This document shows, in pieces, positions 17,284 through 25,160 of a DNA stretch of 52,956 bases. The notes below the pieces were generated by a model that was not told the origin of the DNA, ran no database searches, and saw nothing but the letters and a program-made list of their open reading frames with translations. Numbering within the stretch: position 1 is the first letter of the stretch; the number at the start of each line of letters is the position of its first letter. The DNA is from Parvibaculum sp049303435. Lineage in GTDB: Bacteria > Pseudomonadota > Alphaproteobacteria > Parvibaculales > Parvibaculaceae. Both the position numbers and the translations under genes were made by a program. The stretch lies in NCBI GenBank assembly GCA_049303435.1, contig JBAQNC010000195.1:1-52956 (forward strand). Direction: 5' to 3'.

Positions 17284-18000
17284 TCAAAGATTCTGATAGG
17301 TCCGTGTCAGATCCTTGCCATCGATCAGACGGCCTTCATGGAGCAGGACAATGCGGTCCATCTGGCCTGCGAGATCGAGGTTATGCGTGGCGACAAGCGC
17401 GGCGACACCTTCGTTGCGGCAGATCGAGAGCAGTTCATTGAAGACATGGCGCGAGGTCTTGGGATCGAGATTGCCGGTCGGTTCGTCGGCGAGAAGAAGT
17501 CGCGGACGATTGGCCAGAGCGCGGGCGATGGCGACACGTTGCTGCTCACCACCGGAAAGTTCAGCCGGGCGATGCGACGCGCGAGGCGCCAGCCCCATGC
17601 GATCGAGCAGATAAAGCGCAAATTCCTCAGCAATCTTACGCTTCTCACCGGCGATCATCTGCGGCAGCACCACATTTTCGAGGGCGGAGAATTCGGGAAG
17701 CAGATTGTGGAACTGATAGACGAAGCCAAGTTCGGCGCGGCGGGCGGCGGTCTTCTGTTTGTCGGGCAGCGGCACGCAATCGCGACCGGAAATAAAGACT
17801 TCGCCTGTGTCGGGCGCTTCGAGCAATCCGGCAATGTGGAGAAGCGAGGACTTGCCCGAACCGGAAGGACCGACAAGGCCGACCATTTCGCCCGAATGAA
17901 TATCGAGTGAGGCGTTGGCGAAGATGTGCAGCTCTTCATCACCCTGGTGGAAGGTGCGGGTGATATTGCGAAGGGAGAGGATTGTTTCACCATTTTGCAT
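17284..18000 (-). CDS. lolD: Lipoprotein-releasing ABC transporter ATP-binding protein LolD
   Basis: ATPase of the Lol complex, which releases outer-membrane lipoproteins from the inner membrane. 238 residues from the ATG at 18000, 11 nt after the lolC stop, with GAGGGG overlapping that stop. Walker A is GPSGSGKSS. The Q-loop region is FVYQFHNLLPEF. The ABC signature is LSGGEQQRVAIARAL, and Walker B is LLLADEPTGNLD. The frame extends into lolC, but the extension lacks ABC similarity. It pairs with the permease gene just upstream. Confidence 0.95.
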   Translation of the reverse strand: MQNGETILSLRNITRTFHQGDEELHIFANASLDIHSGEMVGLVGPSGSGKSSLLHIAGLLEAPDTGEVFISGRDCVPLPDKQKTAARRAELGFVYQFHNLLPEFSALENVVLPQMIAGEKRKIAEEFALYLLDRMGLAPRASHRPAELSGGEQQRVAIARALANRPRLLLADEPTGNLDPKTSRHVFNELLSICRNEGVAALVATHNLDLAGQMDRIVLLHEGRLIDGKDLTRTYQNL

Positions 18001-18011
18001 GTTCGCGCCCC

Positions 18012-19328
18012 TCACTCGTACCGCAAGGCTTCGACAGGATCGAGCGAAGCGGCGCGCCAGGCGGGATAGAGCGTGGCGGCAAAGGAGAGGAACAGCGCCA
18101 TGCCGACGACGGAGACGACTTCGGAAACGTCGATCTCCGCGGGCATGTGACTCAGGAAATATATCTCCGGATTGAAAAGCTCCGTGCCGGTGAGCGCAGA
18201 AAGGAACTGGCGCAGGCTTTCGATATTGAGACAAAAGGCCGTGCCGAGCGTGAAACCCGCCAATGTGCCGACGACGCCGATGGCGGCGCCGGAGATGAAG
18301 AAGACACGCATGACCGAGCCGCGCGTCGCGCCCATAGTGCGCAAGACTGCAATGTCCCTGCCCTTGTCCTTCACCAGCATGATAAGGCCGGAGACGATGT
18401 TGAGCGCAGCGACGATGAGGATCAACGTCAGGATAAGGAACATGACGTTACGCTCGACCTGAAGCGCGCTGAAGAAGGTGTGGTTACTTTGCTGCCAGGT
18501 GATGATGTCCGTGCCGGGACCTGAGATGGCGGCGACCTTCGGCGCAAGCTGGTCCACTTCATCAGGCTTTTGAACCATGATCTCAAGCGCCGTGACGCCG
18601 TCGCCCGTGCGAAAATAATTTTGCGCCTCATGCAGCGGCATGAAGATGATGCTGCTGTCATATTCCGACATGCCGATCTTGAAAATCGCGGCAATGGTAT
18701 AGGCCTTGACGCGGGGCGCTGTGCCGAAAGGCGTTATGGCGCCGCGCGGCGAAAGGAGCGTGATGCTGTCGCCAACGGTCAGCCCGAGATTTTGGGCGAG
18801 ACGGTCCCCGATGGCGACGCTGTCATCCTTGTCGAAATTGTCGAGCGAGCCGAGCACGATATGATCGGAGACAACCGAGAGACGCCTCAGATTGTTGCCT
18901 GAAATACCACGCACCAGCCCCCCTTGGGCATTGGAGCGGCTAGAGGCCATGATCTGACCTTCAACAATGGGCGTGGCGCTGATGACACCTGGAATTTGAG
19001 AAATCGCGTCCGCCTTGGCGTCGAAATCGTTGACGTAGCTCGTGACGCCACGCACGAAGAGATGACCGTTGAGGCCGAGGATGCGGTCGAGAAGCTCCGT
19101 GCGAAAGCCGTTCATTACCGACATGACAATGATGAGCGTGGCGACGCCCAGCATGATGCCGAGAAAGGAAAATCCTGCAATGACCGAGATGAAGCCCTCG
19201 CGGCGACGGGCGCGGAGATAGCGGAAAGCCAGCATCCATTCGAAGACGCCAAAGGCGCGGGAGTGCCCTCGCCCTCCGCTTTTTGGCGGTTTGGGCATTC
19301 CAGTTTCAATGGCCGCAGCGTCCGTCAT
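18012..19328 (-). CDS. lolC: Lipoprotein-releasing ABC transporter permease LolC/E
   Basis: 438 residues. An N-terminal membrane helix after FEWMLAFRYLRARRREGFISVI, a large periplasmic MacB-like domain (about residues 70-290) and three C-terminal helices give the LolC/LolE layout. Only one permease gene is present, as in alphaproteobacteria that use a homodimer instead of the LolC/LolE pair. It has a good AAGGAAAG ribosome site and lies 36 nt after proS. LolA and LolB are not in the window. Confidence 0.94.
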   Translation of the reverse strand: MTDAAAIETGMPKPPKSGGRGHSRAFGVFEWMLAFRYLRARRREGFISVIAGFSFLGIMLGVATLIIVMSVMNGFRTELLDRILGLNGHLFVRGVTSYVNDFDAKADAISQIPGVISATPIVEGQIMASSRSNAQGGLVRGISGNNLRRLSVVSDHIVLGSLDNFDKDDSVAIGDRLAQNLGLTVGDSITLLSPRGAITPFGTAPRVKAYTIAAIFKIGMSEYDSSIIFMPLHEAQNYFRTGDGVTALEIMVQKPDEVDQLAPKVAAISGPGTDIITWQQSNHTFFSALQVERNVMFLILTLILIVAALNIVSGLIMLVKDKGRDIAVLRTMGATRGSVMRVFFISGAAIGVVGTLAGFTLGTAFCLNIESLRQFLSALTGTELFNPEIYFLSHMPAEIDVSEVVSVVGMALFLSFAATLYPAWRAASLDPVEALRYE

Positions 19329-19364
19329 ATTCTTTCCTTGCCTCGCCCCCGGTTCGCTTCGGCT

Positions 19365-20684
19365 TCAGGCCGTCAGCTTGTTGAGGGCTGCTTCGGGCGA
19401 GAGTTCGACACGTTCGCCGCTGGCGCGATTTTTAAGCTCAACAACGCCATTTTTAAGGCCGCGCGGACCGACAATCAGCTGCCAGGGCAGGCCGATCAGA
19501 TCCATGTTGGAAAACTTGGCGCCTGCGCGTTCATCCGTGTCGTCGTAAAGCACCGTGACACCGGCAGATTGAAATTTTGTGTAGAGATCGAGGCAAGCAG
19601 CATCCGTATCAGCATCACCCGTCTTGAGGTTGATGAGACCCACCTTGAAGGGCGCGACGGCTTCGGGCCAGATGATGCCGTTTTCGTCGTGGCTCGCCTC
19701 GATGATGCCGCCGACGAGGCGCGAGACGCCGACGCCATAGGAACCGCCGTGAATGGCGGTATCCACGCCATCGGGTCCCGTAACCAGCGCCTTCATGGCA
19801 TCGGAATATTTGGCGCCGAAATAGAAAACCTGACCGACTTCGATACCACGCGTGTTGACGCGCTTCTCCGCGGGAACTTCCGCCTCGAAACGCGCGGCGT
19901 CATGCACATCTTCAGTCGCGGCATAGAGATCGGTCCATTTGGCGATGAGACCGCTCAGGTCGCTGTCGTAATCGACATCGGCGGGCGGCGGCGGCAGATC
20001 GAGCACGTCCTTGTCGATGAAGACGCCGGACTCGCCCGTCTCAGCGAGGATGATGAACTCATGGCTGAGGTCTCCACCGATGGGCCCTGTCTCGGCGCGC
20101 ATGGGAATGGCGGTAAGGCCCATGCGGGCGAACATGCGCAGGTAGGCAACAAACATGCGGTTATAGGATTTGCGCGCAGCCTCCTCATCAATGTCGAAGG
20201 AGTAGGCATCCTTCATCAGGAACTCGCGGCCACGCATGACGCCGAAGCGCGGGCGCTGCTCGTCGCGGAACTTCCATTGCGTGTGATAGAGGTTGAGCGG
20301 CAGCGCCTTGTAGGACTTCACGTATGAGCGGAAAATCTCCGTGATCATTTCCTCATTGGTCGGGCCGTAAAGCAGCTCGCGATCATGGCGATCCTTGATG
20401 CGGAGCATTTCAGGACCATAGGCGTCATAGCGACCGCTCTCGCGCCAAAGATCGGCGAGCTGGAGCGTTGGCATCAAGAGCTCGAGCGCCCCTGCCCGGT
20501 TCATTTCCTCGCGCACGATCTGTTCGATATTCTGCAGGACCTGAAAGCCCAGCGGCAGCCAGGCATAGATGCCAGCGGCTTCCTGCCGGATCATGCCGGC
20601 GCGCAGCATCAGGCGATGCGAGACGATCTGGGCCTCGGCTGGGTTTTCTTTCAGGGTCGGCAGGAAATATTTGGAGAGACGCAT
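19365..20684 (-). CDS. proS: Prolyl-tRNA synthetase (short form without editing insertion)
   Basis: Charges tRNA-Pro. The start is the ATG at 20684 (439 residues, beginning MRLSKYFLPTLKENP). Class II motifs are visible: motif 2 around KFRDEQRPRFGVMRGREF and motif 3 as GSYGVGVSRLVGG. At this length the INS editing domain of E. coli ProS (572 residues) is absent. This is the typical alphaproteobacterial form, which usually relies on a free-standing editing protein elsewhere in the genome. It is followed by lolC and lolD, a conserved order. Confidence 0.96.
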   Translation of the reverse strand: MRLSKYFLPTLKENPAEAQIVSHRLMLRAGMIRQEAAGIYAWLPLGFQVLQNIEQIVREEMNRAGALELLMPTLQLADLWRESGRYDAYGPEMLRIKDRHDRELLYGPTNEEMITEIFRSYVKSYKALPLNLYHTQWKFRDEQRPRFGVMRGREFLMKDAYSFDIDEEAARKSYNRMFVAYLRMFARMGLTAIPMRAETGPIGGDLSHEFIILAETGESGVFIDKDVLDLPPPPADVDYDSDLSGLIAKWTDLYAATEDVHDAARFEAEVPAEKRVNTRGIEVGQVFYFGAKYSDAMKALVTGPDGVDTAIHGGSYGVGVSRLVGGIIEASHDENGIIWPEAVAPFKVGLINLKTGDADTDAACLDLYTKFQSAGVTVLYDDTDERAGAKFSNMDLIGLPWQLIVGPRGLKNGVVELKNRASGERVELSPEAALNKLTA

Positions 20685-20792
20685 TATGGACCTTGGGCGA
20701 CTCACGGCCCTTCTTGGGGCCGGATCATTGCGGGGGTCCAAGTTTTAGGGCGTCCGGAGCCTTATGGCAACGAGGGGAAGACTGAGAACAAC

Positions 20793-22472
20793 TCAGTTTT
20801 GGGCCGCGCGGCGCGACATCTGGTCCTCCAGCCATGACTTCACATCGACATCGGGGGAAACCGCCACGCCGCGACCGGAATGAGAGCCATAGGGGCCTCG
20901 TTCCAGCTGCTCCACCGTATAGTCCATCTCGACGTCATAGGTGCGATCGATCTGGTTGCGAAGGGGCTGCTCGGCCGCATACCAGCGGGTCTTGACCGGA
21001 CCATCGTTGCAAGAGGCAAGCTCGGCGGGGTCCGTCGCGCCCCAGCGACGCTCGACACATTGATAGGGGTCGAAAGAAAGCTTGAAGAGACGCTTTGAGA
21101 CATCGTCGATCGTGAGCGGAATCTCGCGCCCGTCGCTTGTCGTGTAGTTCGTGACGCAGGCGGCGCTCTCTTCCTCATAAGCGTCGAGAAGATCGGCGAC
21201 GAGATTGTCGCCCTTATATGAGAGCTTCGGGCTATTGGTCGCCTTGAGCATGACGAACTGGTGGATCGCGTCGCGCATCTCCCTGAAGGCGGTCTTGAGA
21301 CGCGCGTCGCGCGAGGGCGTGGAATAGAGTTCCCAGACGCCATCCGTGCCGTAGATATTGCGCGGCAGGCGCTCAGGCGGCGTCATCACATGGGTACGAC
21401 CCTCTTTGCGCGAAATCTCGACGGCCTGATTACGCGTGCGAATGTCGCTACAAAGCGAACGCATCATGGCGCGCGTTTCGAGAACAGGCTGATAGGCGAG
21501 ATCGCCAATCGAAAGTCTGGCGCGGACATAGGTGAAAAAATCCATCTGTTCGCCATCCTTGATGAATTTCGCAAGGCCCCAGAGCGTCGGATTGACGGGC
21601 GGGTTGCCGGTATATTGCTCAAGGGAAAATTCCGGGATGTCGGCATTGGGCGTGCCCACAAGACGACCGCCAACCAGTACGCCATTGGCGAGACGCTTGT
21701 AACCAACGAGCCTGATGGGGCGCCAGTTCTGATAGATCGATCCAAGTTCGGGACCGGTGCGCAGGAACTCACGACCGACAAAGGAGCGGCTCAATGTGTG
21801 GTCGGGGTGCGATGAAAAAATAAGAATGCGGCCATTGGGCTCAACGCGCCAGACTATGGCGACATGACCGTTCACGTCATAGGCGATGGAACCGGGGCGG
21901 ATCGCATCGCGACTGATGGCAGGCGAATATGTGTCGGAAAAATAGGTCGCGCTCTCCGTCATCGAATTGCGCCGATACATGGCGGTGGAAACCGTATTGA
22001 CGATCTCGAAAAGGCGCGTCACGGCACTGATGCCTGAAGCTGTCGCGGGGATCATGCTGCGCCCGACGATCCTGTTGCCGTTGGAAGAATAGCGAATGTC
22101 GCCTCGTGGCCCGTCCCCCGACTGCATGGCGCTTTGCCAGCCAAAGGGGAGACCGTTTTTCCAGGCGTAATAGGCGCGCAGAAAATACGGCACATCCGCG
22201 CAGTCCATCAGGAACTTTACTCGTGGATCGGTATGGCGATAAGGATTGGCCGCACTCTTCAGGCATTCGTCTATCGACCAGCAATCCGCCGTGCCGAGGC
22301 CAGTGACGAAATTCTCGTAGCCCTTCTCGTCCGATGCGCTCCAGTGATCCTTGGTGATGCGCCAGGGAAAGGTGCCTGCCGAAGCGGTTGTGGCTATGCT
22401 GGTGAGAAGCATCGCCAAGCACAGCGAAACGACCAGCAGGACCGGCGACCGGACCGAATTCATCAACTGCAT
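20793..22472 (-). CDS. Large secreted protein with NlpC/CHAP-like Cys-His pattern, unknown function
   Basis: 559 residues from the ATG at 22472, chosen because GGGGG lies 5-9 nt upstream; an ATG at 22493 is also in frame. A signal peptide ends near Ala32. A possible catalytic Cys91 sits in MDCADVPYFLRAYYA, and a possible His203 sits in GSIAYDVNGHVAIVWRV. This order and spacing recall NlpC/P60 or CHAP cysteine peptidases/amidases. Further Cys residues at 64 and 70 may form a disulfide. The C-terminal half has no domain that I recognise. A second secreted protein gene lies 76 nt upstream on the same strand, so they may work together, perhaps on the cell wall. Enzymatic activity is my inference only. 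Confidence 0.7.
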   Translation of the reverse strand: MQLMNSVRSPVLLVVSLCLAMLLTSIATTASAGTFPWRITKDHWSASDEKGYENFVTGLGTADCWSIDECLKSAANPYRHTDPRVKFLMDCADVPYFLRAYYAWKNGLPFGWQSAMQSGDGPRGDIRYSSNGNRIVGRSMIPATASGISAVTRLFEIVNTVSTAMYRRNSMTESATYFSDTYSPAISRDAIRPGSIAYDVNGHVAIVWRVEPNGRILIFSSHPDHTLSRSFVGREFLRTGPELGSIYQNWRPIRLVGYKRLANGVLVGGRLVGTPNADIPEFSLEQYTGNPPVNPTLWGLAKFIKDGEQMDFFTYVRARLSIGDLAYQPVLETRAMMRSLCSDIRTRNQAVEISRKEGRTHVMTPPERLPRNIYGTDGVWELYSTPSRDARLKTAFREMRDAIHQFVMLKATNSPKLSYKGDNLVADLLDAYEEESAACVTNYTTSDGREIPLTIDDVSKRLFKLSFDPYQCVERRWGATDPAELASCNDGPVKTRWYAAEQPLRNQIDRTYDVEMDYTVEQLERGPYGSHSGRGVAVSPDVDVKSWLEDQMSRRAAQN

Positions 22473-22547
22473 CAAAACCCCCAGGAAACACATCGCGAAG
22501 CGTCGATGGGTGGCGCGCTTTTGTCAAGAATCGTACAGGCGGTGTGG

Positions 22548-23009
22548 TTAATGACGCGGCTTTGATGCTCGCAAAGCGCAAGCTTCCGCCAAGGCGCGAT
22601 TGCCGCCCGTGCCGATGTCGCGCCCATCAATCGTCACGCGGCCAGTCTGGCTGTCGATTGTGACATCCGCCACATCAAGCGTGGTGAGATTGCTGTATGG
22701 CCCCGAACCTGACAGCGGGTCGATCTTGATCTGGAAATTGTAGTACGACCGCGGCTGAAGCTGATTGTCGGCATCGAGATCGGCGGGCGCGACCGCGCTG
22801 CCATCGACTGCGACGCCAGGCTTGTAGTCGGCATCACCACTGGAAATATAGGGAGCGAGCTGCGCGCATGCCTCCGGGCTGATGTCGATGACGCGAAAGG
22901 GCTCGCCCTGCCCGGCAAGCTCGTCTGCCTGCACCGGCAAGGAGCAAAACAGGGAGAAAACCAGTGCCCATCCTGAGCAGGTTACTCTTATGATGCGTTT
23001 CAGGTTCAT
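22548..23009 (-). CDS. Small secreted protein, unknown function
   Basis: 153 residues from the ATG at 23009; no strong ribosome site is seen, so the start is less certain. A signal peptide ends after VQA, near residue 28. The mature part carries an acidic domain with FRVIDISPEACAQLAPYIS and a predicted beta-rich middle ending in VTIDSQTGRVTIDGRDIG. Two Cys residues in the mature region could pair. I do not recognise the family. It is transcribed ahead of the Cys-His secreted protein and divergent from the NCS2 permease gene. An accessory or inhibitor of the downstream protein is possible. Confidence 0.65.
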   Translation of the reverse strand: MNLKRIIRVTCSGWALVFSLFCSLPVQADELAGQGEPFRVIDISPEACAQLAPYISSGDADYKPGVAVDGSAVAPADLDADNQLQPRSYYNFQIKIDPLSGSGPYSNLTTLDVADVTIDSQTGRVTIDGRDIGTGGNRALAEACALRASKPRH

Positions 23010-23095
23010 GGATCAATATTGCGCCCGCTGCGATTAAATTATTGTTTCACAGGGTCGCAGCATTAGCCAGAACCTCGGCAACACAGAAGAATTGA

Positions 23096-24436
23096 ATGCA
23101 GGGGCATATGAGCGAGAAAGAGGCAACGGGTGCAACAGGTTCGAGAAGCATTCTCGATCGTTATTTCGGTTACGGCATAGCGGGATCAAGCTTCAGGACC
23201 GAAGTTCTGGCGGGCGTCACGACCTATCTCACCATGGTCTATATCATCTTCGTCAATCCGGCGATGCTGGCGACCACAGGCATGGATTTCGGGGCAGTGT
23301 TTGTCGCGACCTGTCTCGCGGCAGCGCTCAGTACGGCCATCATGGGGATCTATGCCAACTACCCGATCGCGCTTGCGCCCGGCATGGGCCTTAACGCCTA
23401 TTTCGCTTTCGTTGTCGTTCCGCAATTTGGCGGCGACTGGCGGACGGCATTGGGTTGCGTGTTCTTCTCAGGCCTGTTGTTTCTCGGCCTCTCATTGTCA
23501 CCGCTGCGCGAATGGCTAATCAATTCGATACCGCGCGCGATGAAAAGTGCGATTGCGGCGGGGATCGGGTTTTTCCTCGCGATGATCGGATTGCAGAATG
23601 CAGGGATCGTGGTTGCCGACAAGGCGACGCTGGTAACGCTCGGCACCTTCACCATACCGGCGCTTCTCGCCGCCGGCGGTTTCATCGTGCTGGCAGGGCT
23701 GGCAGCGCGCAAGGTGCCCGGCGCAATCATTATTACCGTGATCGGCGTGACGGCGCTCGCCGTCATCATGGGCCTACAGCCCGTCGAGGGCATTGCCGCC
23801 ATGCCACCGTCACTCGCGCCGACCTTCATGCAGATGAATCTGGGTGGCGCAATCGAGGCGGGCTTCGTGACGATCGTGCTGGTGTTTTTGCTGATCGACC
23901 TTCTCGACACGACGGGGACGTTGGTGAGCGTTGCGGCGCGGGCCGGGATGCAGGATGAAAAAGGACACCTGCCGCGACTGCGCAGGGCGCTGACGGCGGA
24001 CTCCATCGCCAGCATGATCGGCGCGATGCTCGGAACCTCCACCACGACGAGCTACATCGAAAGTACGGCGGGCGTCGACGCTGGCGGTCGGACGGGACTG
24101 ACCGCCGTGGTCGTCGCCCTGCTCTTTCTAGCCAGTCTTTTCCTTGCGCCATTGGCCCATGCCGTGCCGATTTATGCGACGGCTCCCGCGCTGGTCTTCA
24201 TCGCCTGCCTGATGGCGCGAGGGCTGGCGGAAATCGACTGGGACGACCTCACGGATGCCGTTCCTGCGGTGATTACCGCCCTCGCCATTCCGCTGACCTA
24301 TTCCATCGCGAGCGGGATCGGTCTCGGCTTTCTCAGCTATGTGGGATGCAAGGTTCTGGCGGGCCGTCCGAAGGAGGCAGGCGGCGCCGTTCTGGTGATC
24401 GCCACAGCCTTTGCGCTCAAGCTGGCCTTCGTCTGA
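23096..24436 (+). CDS. NCS2-family purine permease (AzgA/PbuG type)
   Basis: 446 residues from the ATG at 23096; an ATG at 23108 (MSEKEATG) is the alternative. Polytopic inner-membrane nucleobase transporter, probably proton-coupled uptake of adenine, guanine or hypoxanthine. Signatures are visible: TEVLAGVTTYLTMVYIIFVNP near residue 35, APGMGLNAYFAF near residue 95, and DLLDTTGTLVSVA and GTSTTTSYIESTAGV in the second half. It is the only metabolic transporter in this accessory stretch. A purine riboswitch is not visible in the 86-nt upstream gap. Confidence 0.9.
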   Translation: MQGHMSEKEATGATGSRSILDRYFGYGIAGSSFRTEVLAGVTTYLTMVYIIFVNPAMLATTGMDFGAVFVATCLAAALSTAIMGIYANYPIALAPGMGLNAYFAFVVVPQFGGDWRTALGCVFFSGLLFLGLSLSPLREWLINSIPRAMKSAIAAGIGFFLAMIGLQNAGIVVADKATLVTLGTFTIPALLAAGGFIVLAGLAARKVPGAIIITVIGVTALAVIMGLQPVEGIAAMPPSLAPTFMQMNLGGAIEAGFVTIVLVFLLIDLLDTTGTLVSVAARAGMQDEKGHLPRLRRALTADSIASMIGAMLGTSTTTSYIESTAGVDAGGRTGLTAVVVALLFLASLFLAPLAHAVPIYATAPALVFIACLMARGLAEIDWDDLTDAVPAVITALAIPLTYSIASGIGLGFLSYVGCKVLAGRPKEAGGAVLVIATAFALKLAFV

Positions 24437-24519
24437 ACGGATGGGAACGATTTCAAATTATGCGCCACCTTTTGCGGCGAAAAATTGCGCCAAAATCATC
24501 TTCCGGTGGATAAAATTGC

Positions 24520-24548
24520 GTGACAGCGTGTCGCAGGCTGGATATAGT
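24520..24548 (+). promoter_or_regulatory. Promoter of candidate small RNA
   Basis: GTGACA (24520-24525) and TATAGT (24543-24548) are separated by exactly 17 bp. Each differs from the sigma70 consensus at one position. It lies 84 bp after the permease stop and points at no protein-coding gene; the next plus-strand gene is more than 18 kb away. Confidence 0.65.
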
Positions 24549-24555
24549 CCACCGC

Positions 24556-24698
24556 ATAAAAGGGGATAGCGCGAAAATAAAAATGCGCGGCCCAAGTTTA
24601 GGGAGGGAACGCTGACTTCGAAGCAAAAGCTTTGAAGGCGCGACAATCGAGGGAACACTTTGGAAGCAAGGCCAGGAAACTGGACCTTGCTTTTTTTT
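24556..24698 (+). ncRNA. Candidate small RNA, about 140 nt
   Basis: The unit has a near-consensus promoter upstream (24520-24548) and a strong intrinsic terminator (24666-24698). No ATG-started frame with a ribosome site lies between them. Inside, GCGC arms near 24570-24590 can pair. A 9-bp hairpin (24616-24624 with 24629-24637) has an AAAA loop. GAGGGAAC occurs twice (24603-24610 and 24649-24656), flanking that hairpin, and could be a repeated pairing site. I cannot place it in a named alphaproteobacterial sRNA family. It could instead be a long 3' tail of the permease mRNA. Confidence 0.6.
24666..24698 (+). terminator. Intrinsic terminator of candidate small RNA
   Basis: GCAAGGCCAG (24666-24675) pairs with 24680-24690 with one bulged A, closed by a GAAA loop, and is followed by eight T. 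It may also end any read-through from the permease gene. Confidence 0.85.
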
Positions 24699-24761
24699 GT
24701 GCCGAATTCCAGACGACCAGGCTGCGTAGCCGACTTCTTTAAAACCAAGTCACGCAATAGG

Positions 24762-25103
24762 TTATTTTGCCGGAGCGCTCTGTTCGTCGTTGAGATAGGT
24801 TGCGTTGCCCGCCGCATCCTCGCCAGGCCATTGCTGGAACTTCGGCATGAACGGTATCTGGTCGAAACCGATGGGCTTCTCAATGGTGATATAAGCCACG
24901 ACCGACCAGAGAATGGCGGCGATCACCGTTGTCACCAGAGCCTTGCGCACCATAAGCGGACGCACCGGCGCGCCGGGATCATTGCCCTCGCCGTCAAATT
25001 CACCGTTTGCTTCGTGCTGTGATTTCACGCCCCAAGGCAGGACGGCAAAAAGCGTAATCCACCACAAGACCAGATAGATGGCGATGCCTGCTGTCAGGGT
25101 CAT
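24762..25103 (-). CDS. DUF1467 family small membrane protein
   Basis: 113 residues with a GAGG ribosome site. Two membrane helices (about residues 5-25 and 55-75) flank a polar loop with WGVKSQHEANGEFDGEGNDPGAP, typical of DUF1467 proteins of alphaproteobacteria. Function is unknown in the family. It lies 57 nt after rnj. In related genomes this gene sits in the same nuoN-birA-rnj neighbourhood, often after a methylmalonyl-CoA epimerase gene, which is absent here. Confidence 0.85.
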   Translation of the reverse strand: MTLTAGIAIYLVLWWITLFAVLPWGVKSQHEANGEFDGEGNDPGAPVRPLMVRKALVTTVIAAILWSVVAYITIEKPIGFDQIPFMPKFQQWPGEDAAGNATYLNDEQSAPAK

Positions 25104-25160
25104 GTCGGTTCCTCCCGGATAGTGACTTTAGGACGCGCAGACTAGCGCATGCATCGCCGA

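Noticed and set aside
24660..25022. TTG-started plus-strand frame beginning in the sRNA terminator
   Set aside because: It crosses the T8 terminator and then runs antisense to the DUF1467 gene.
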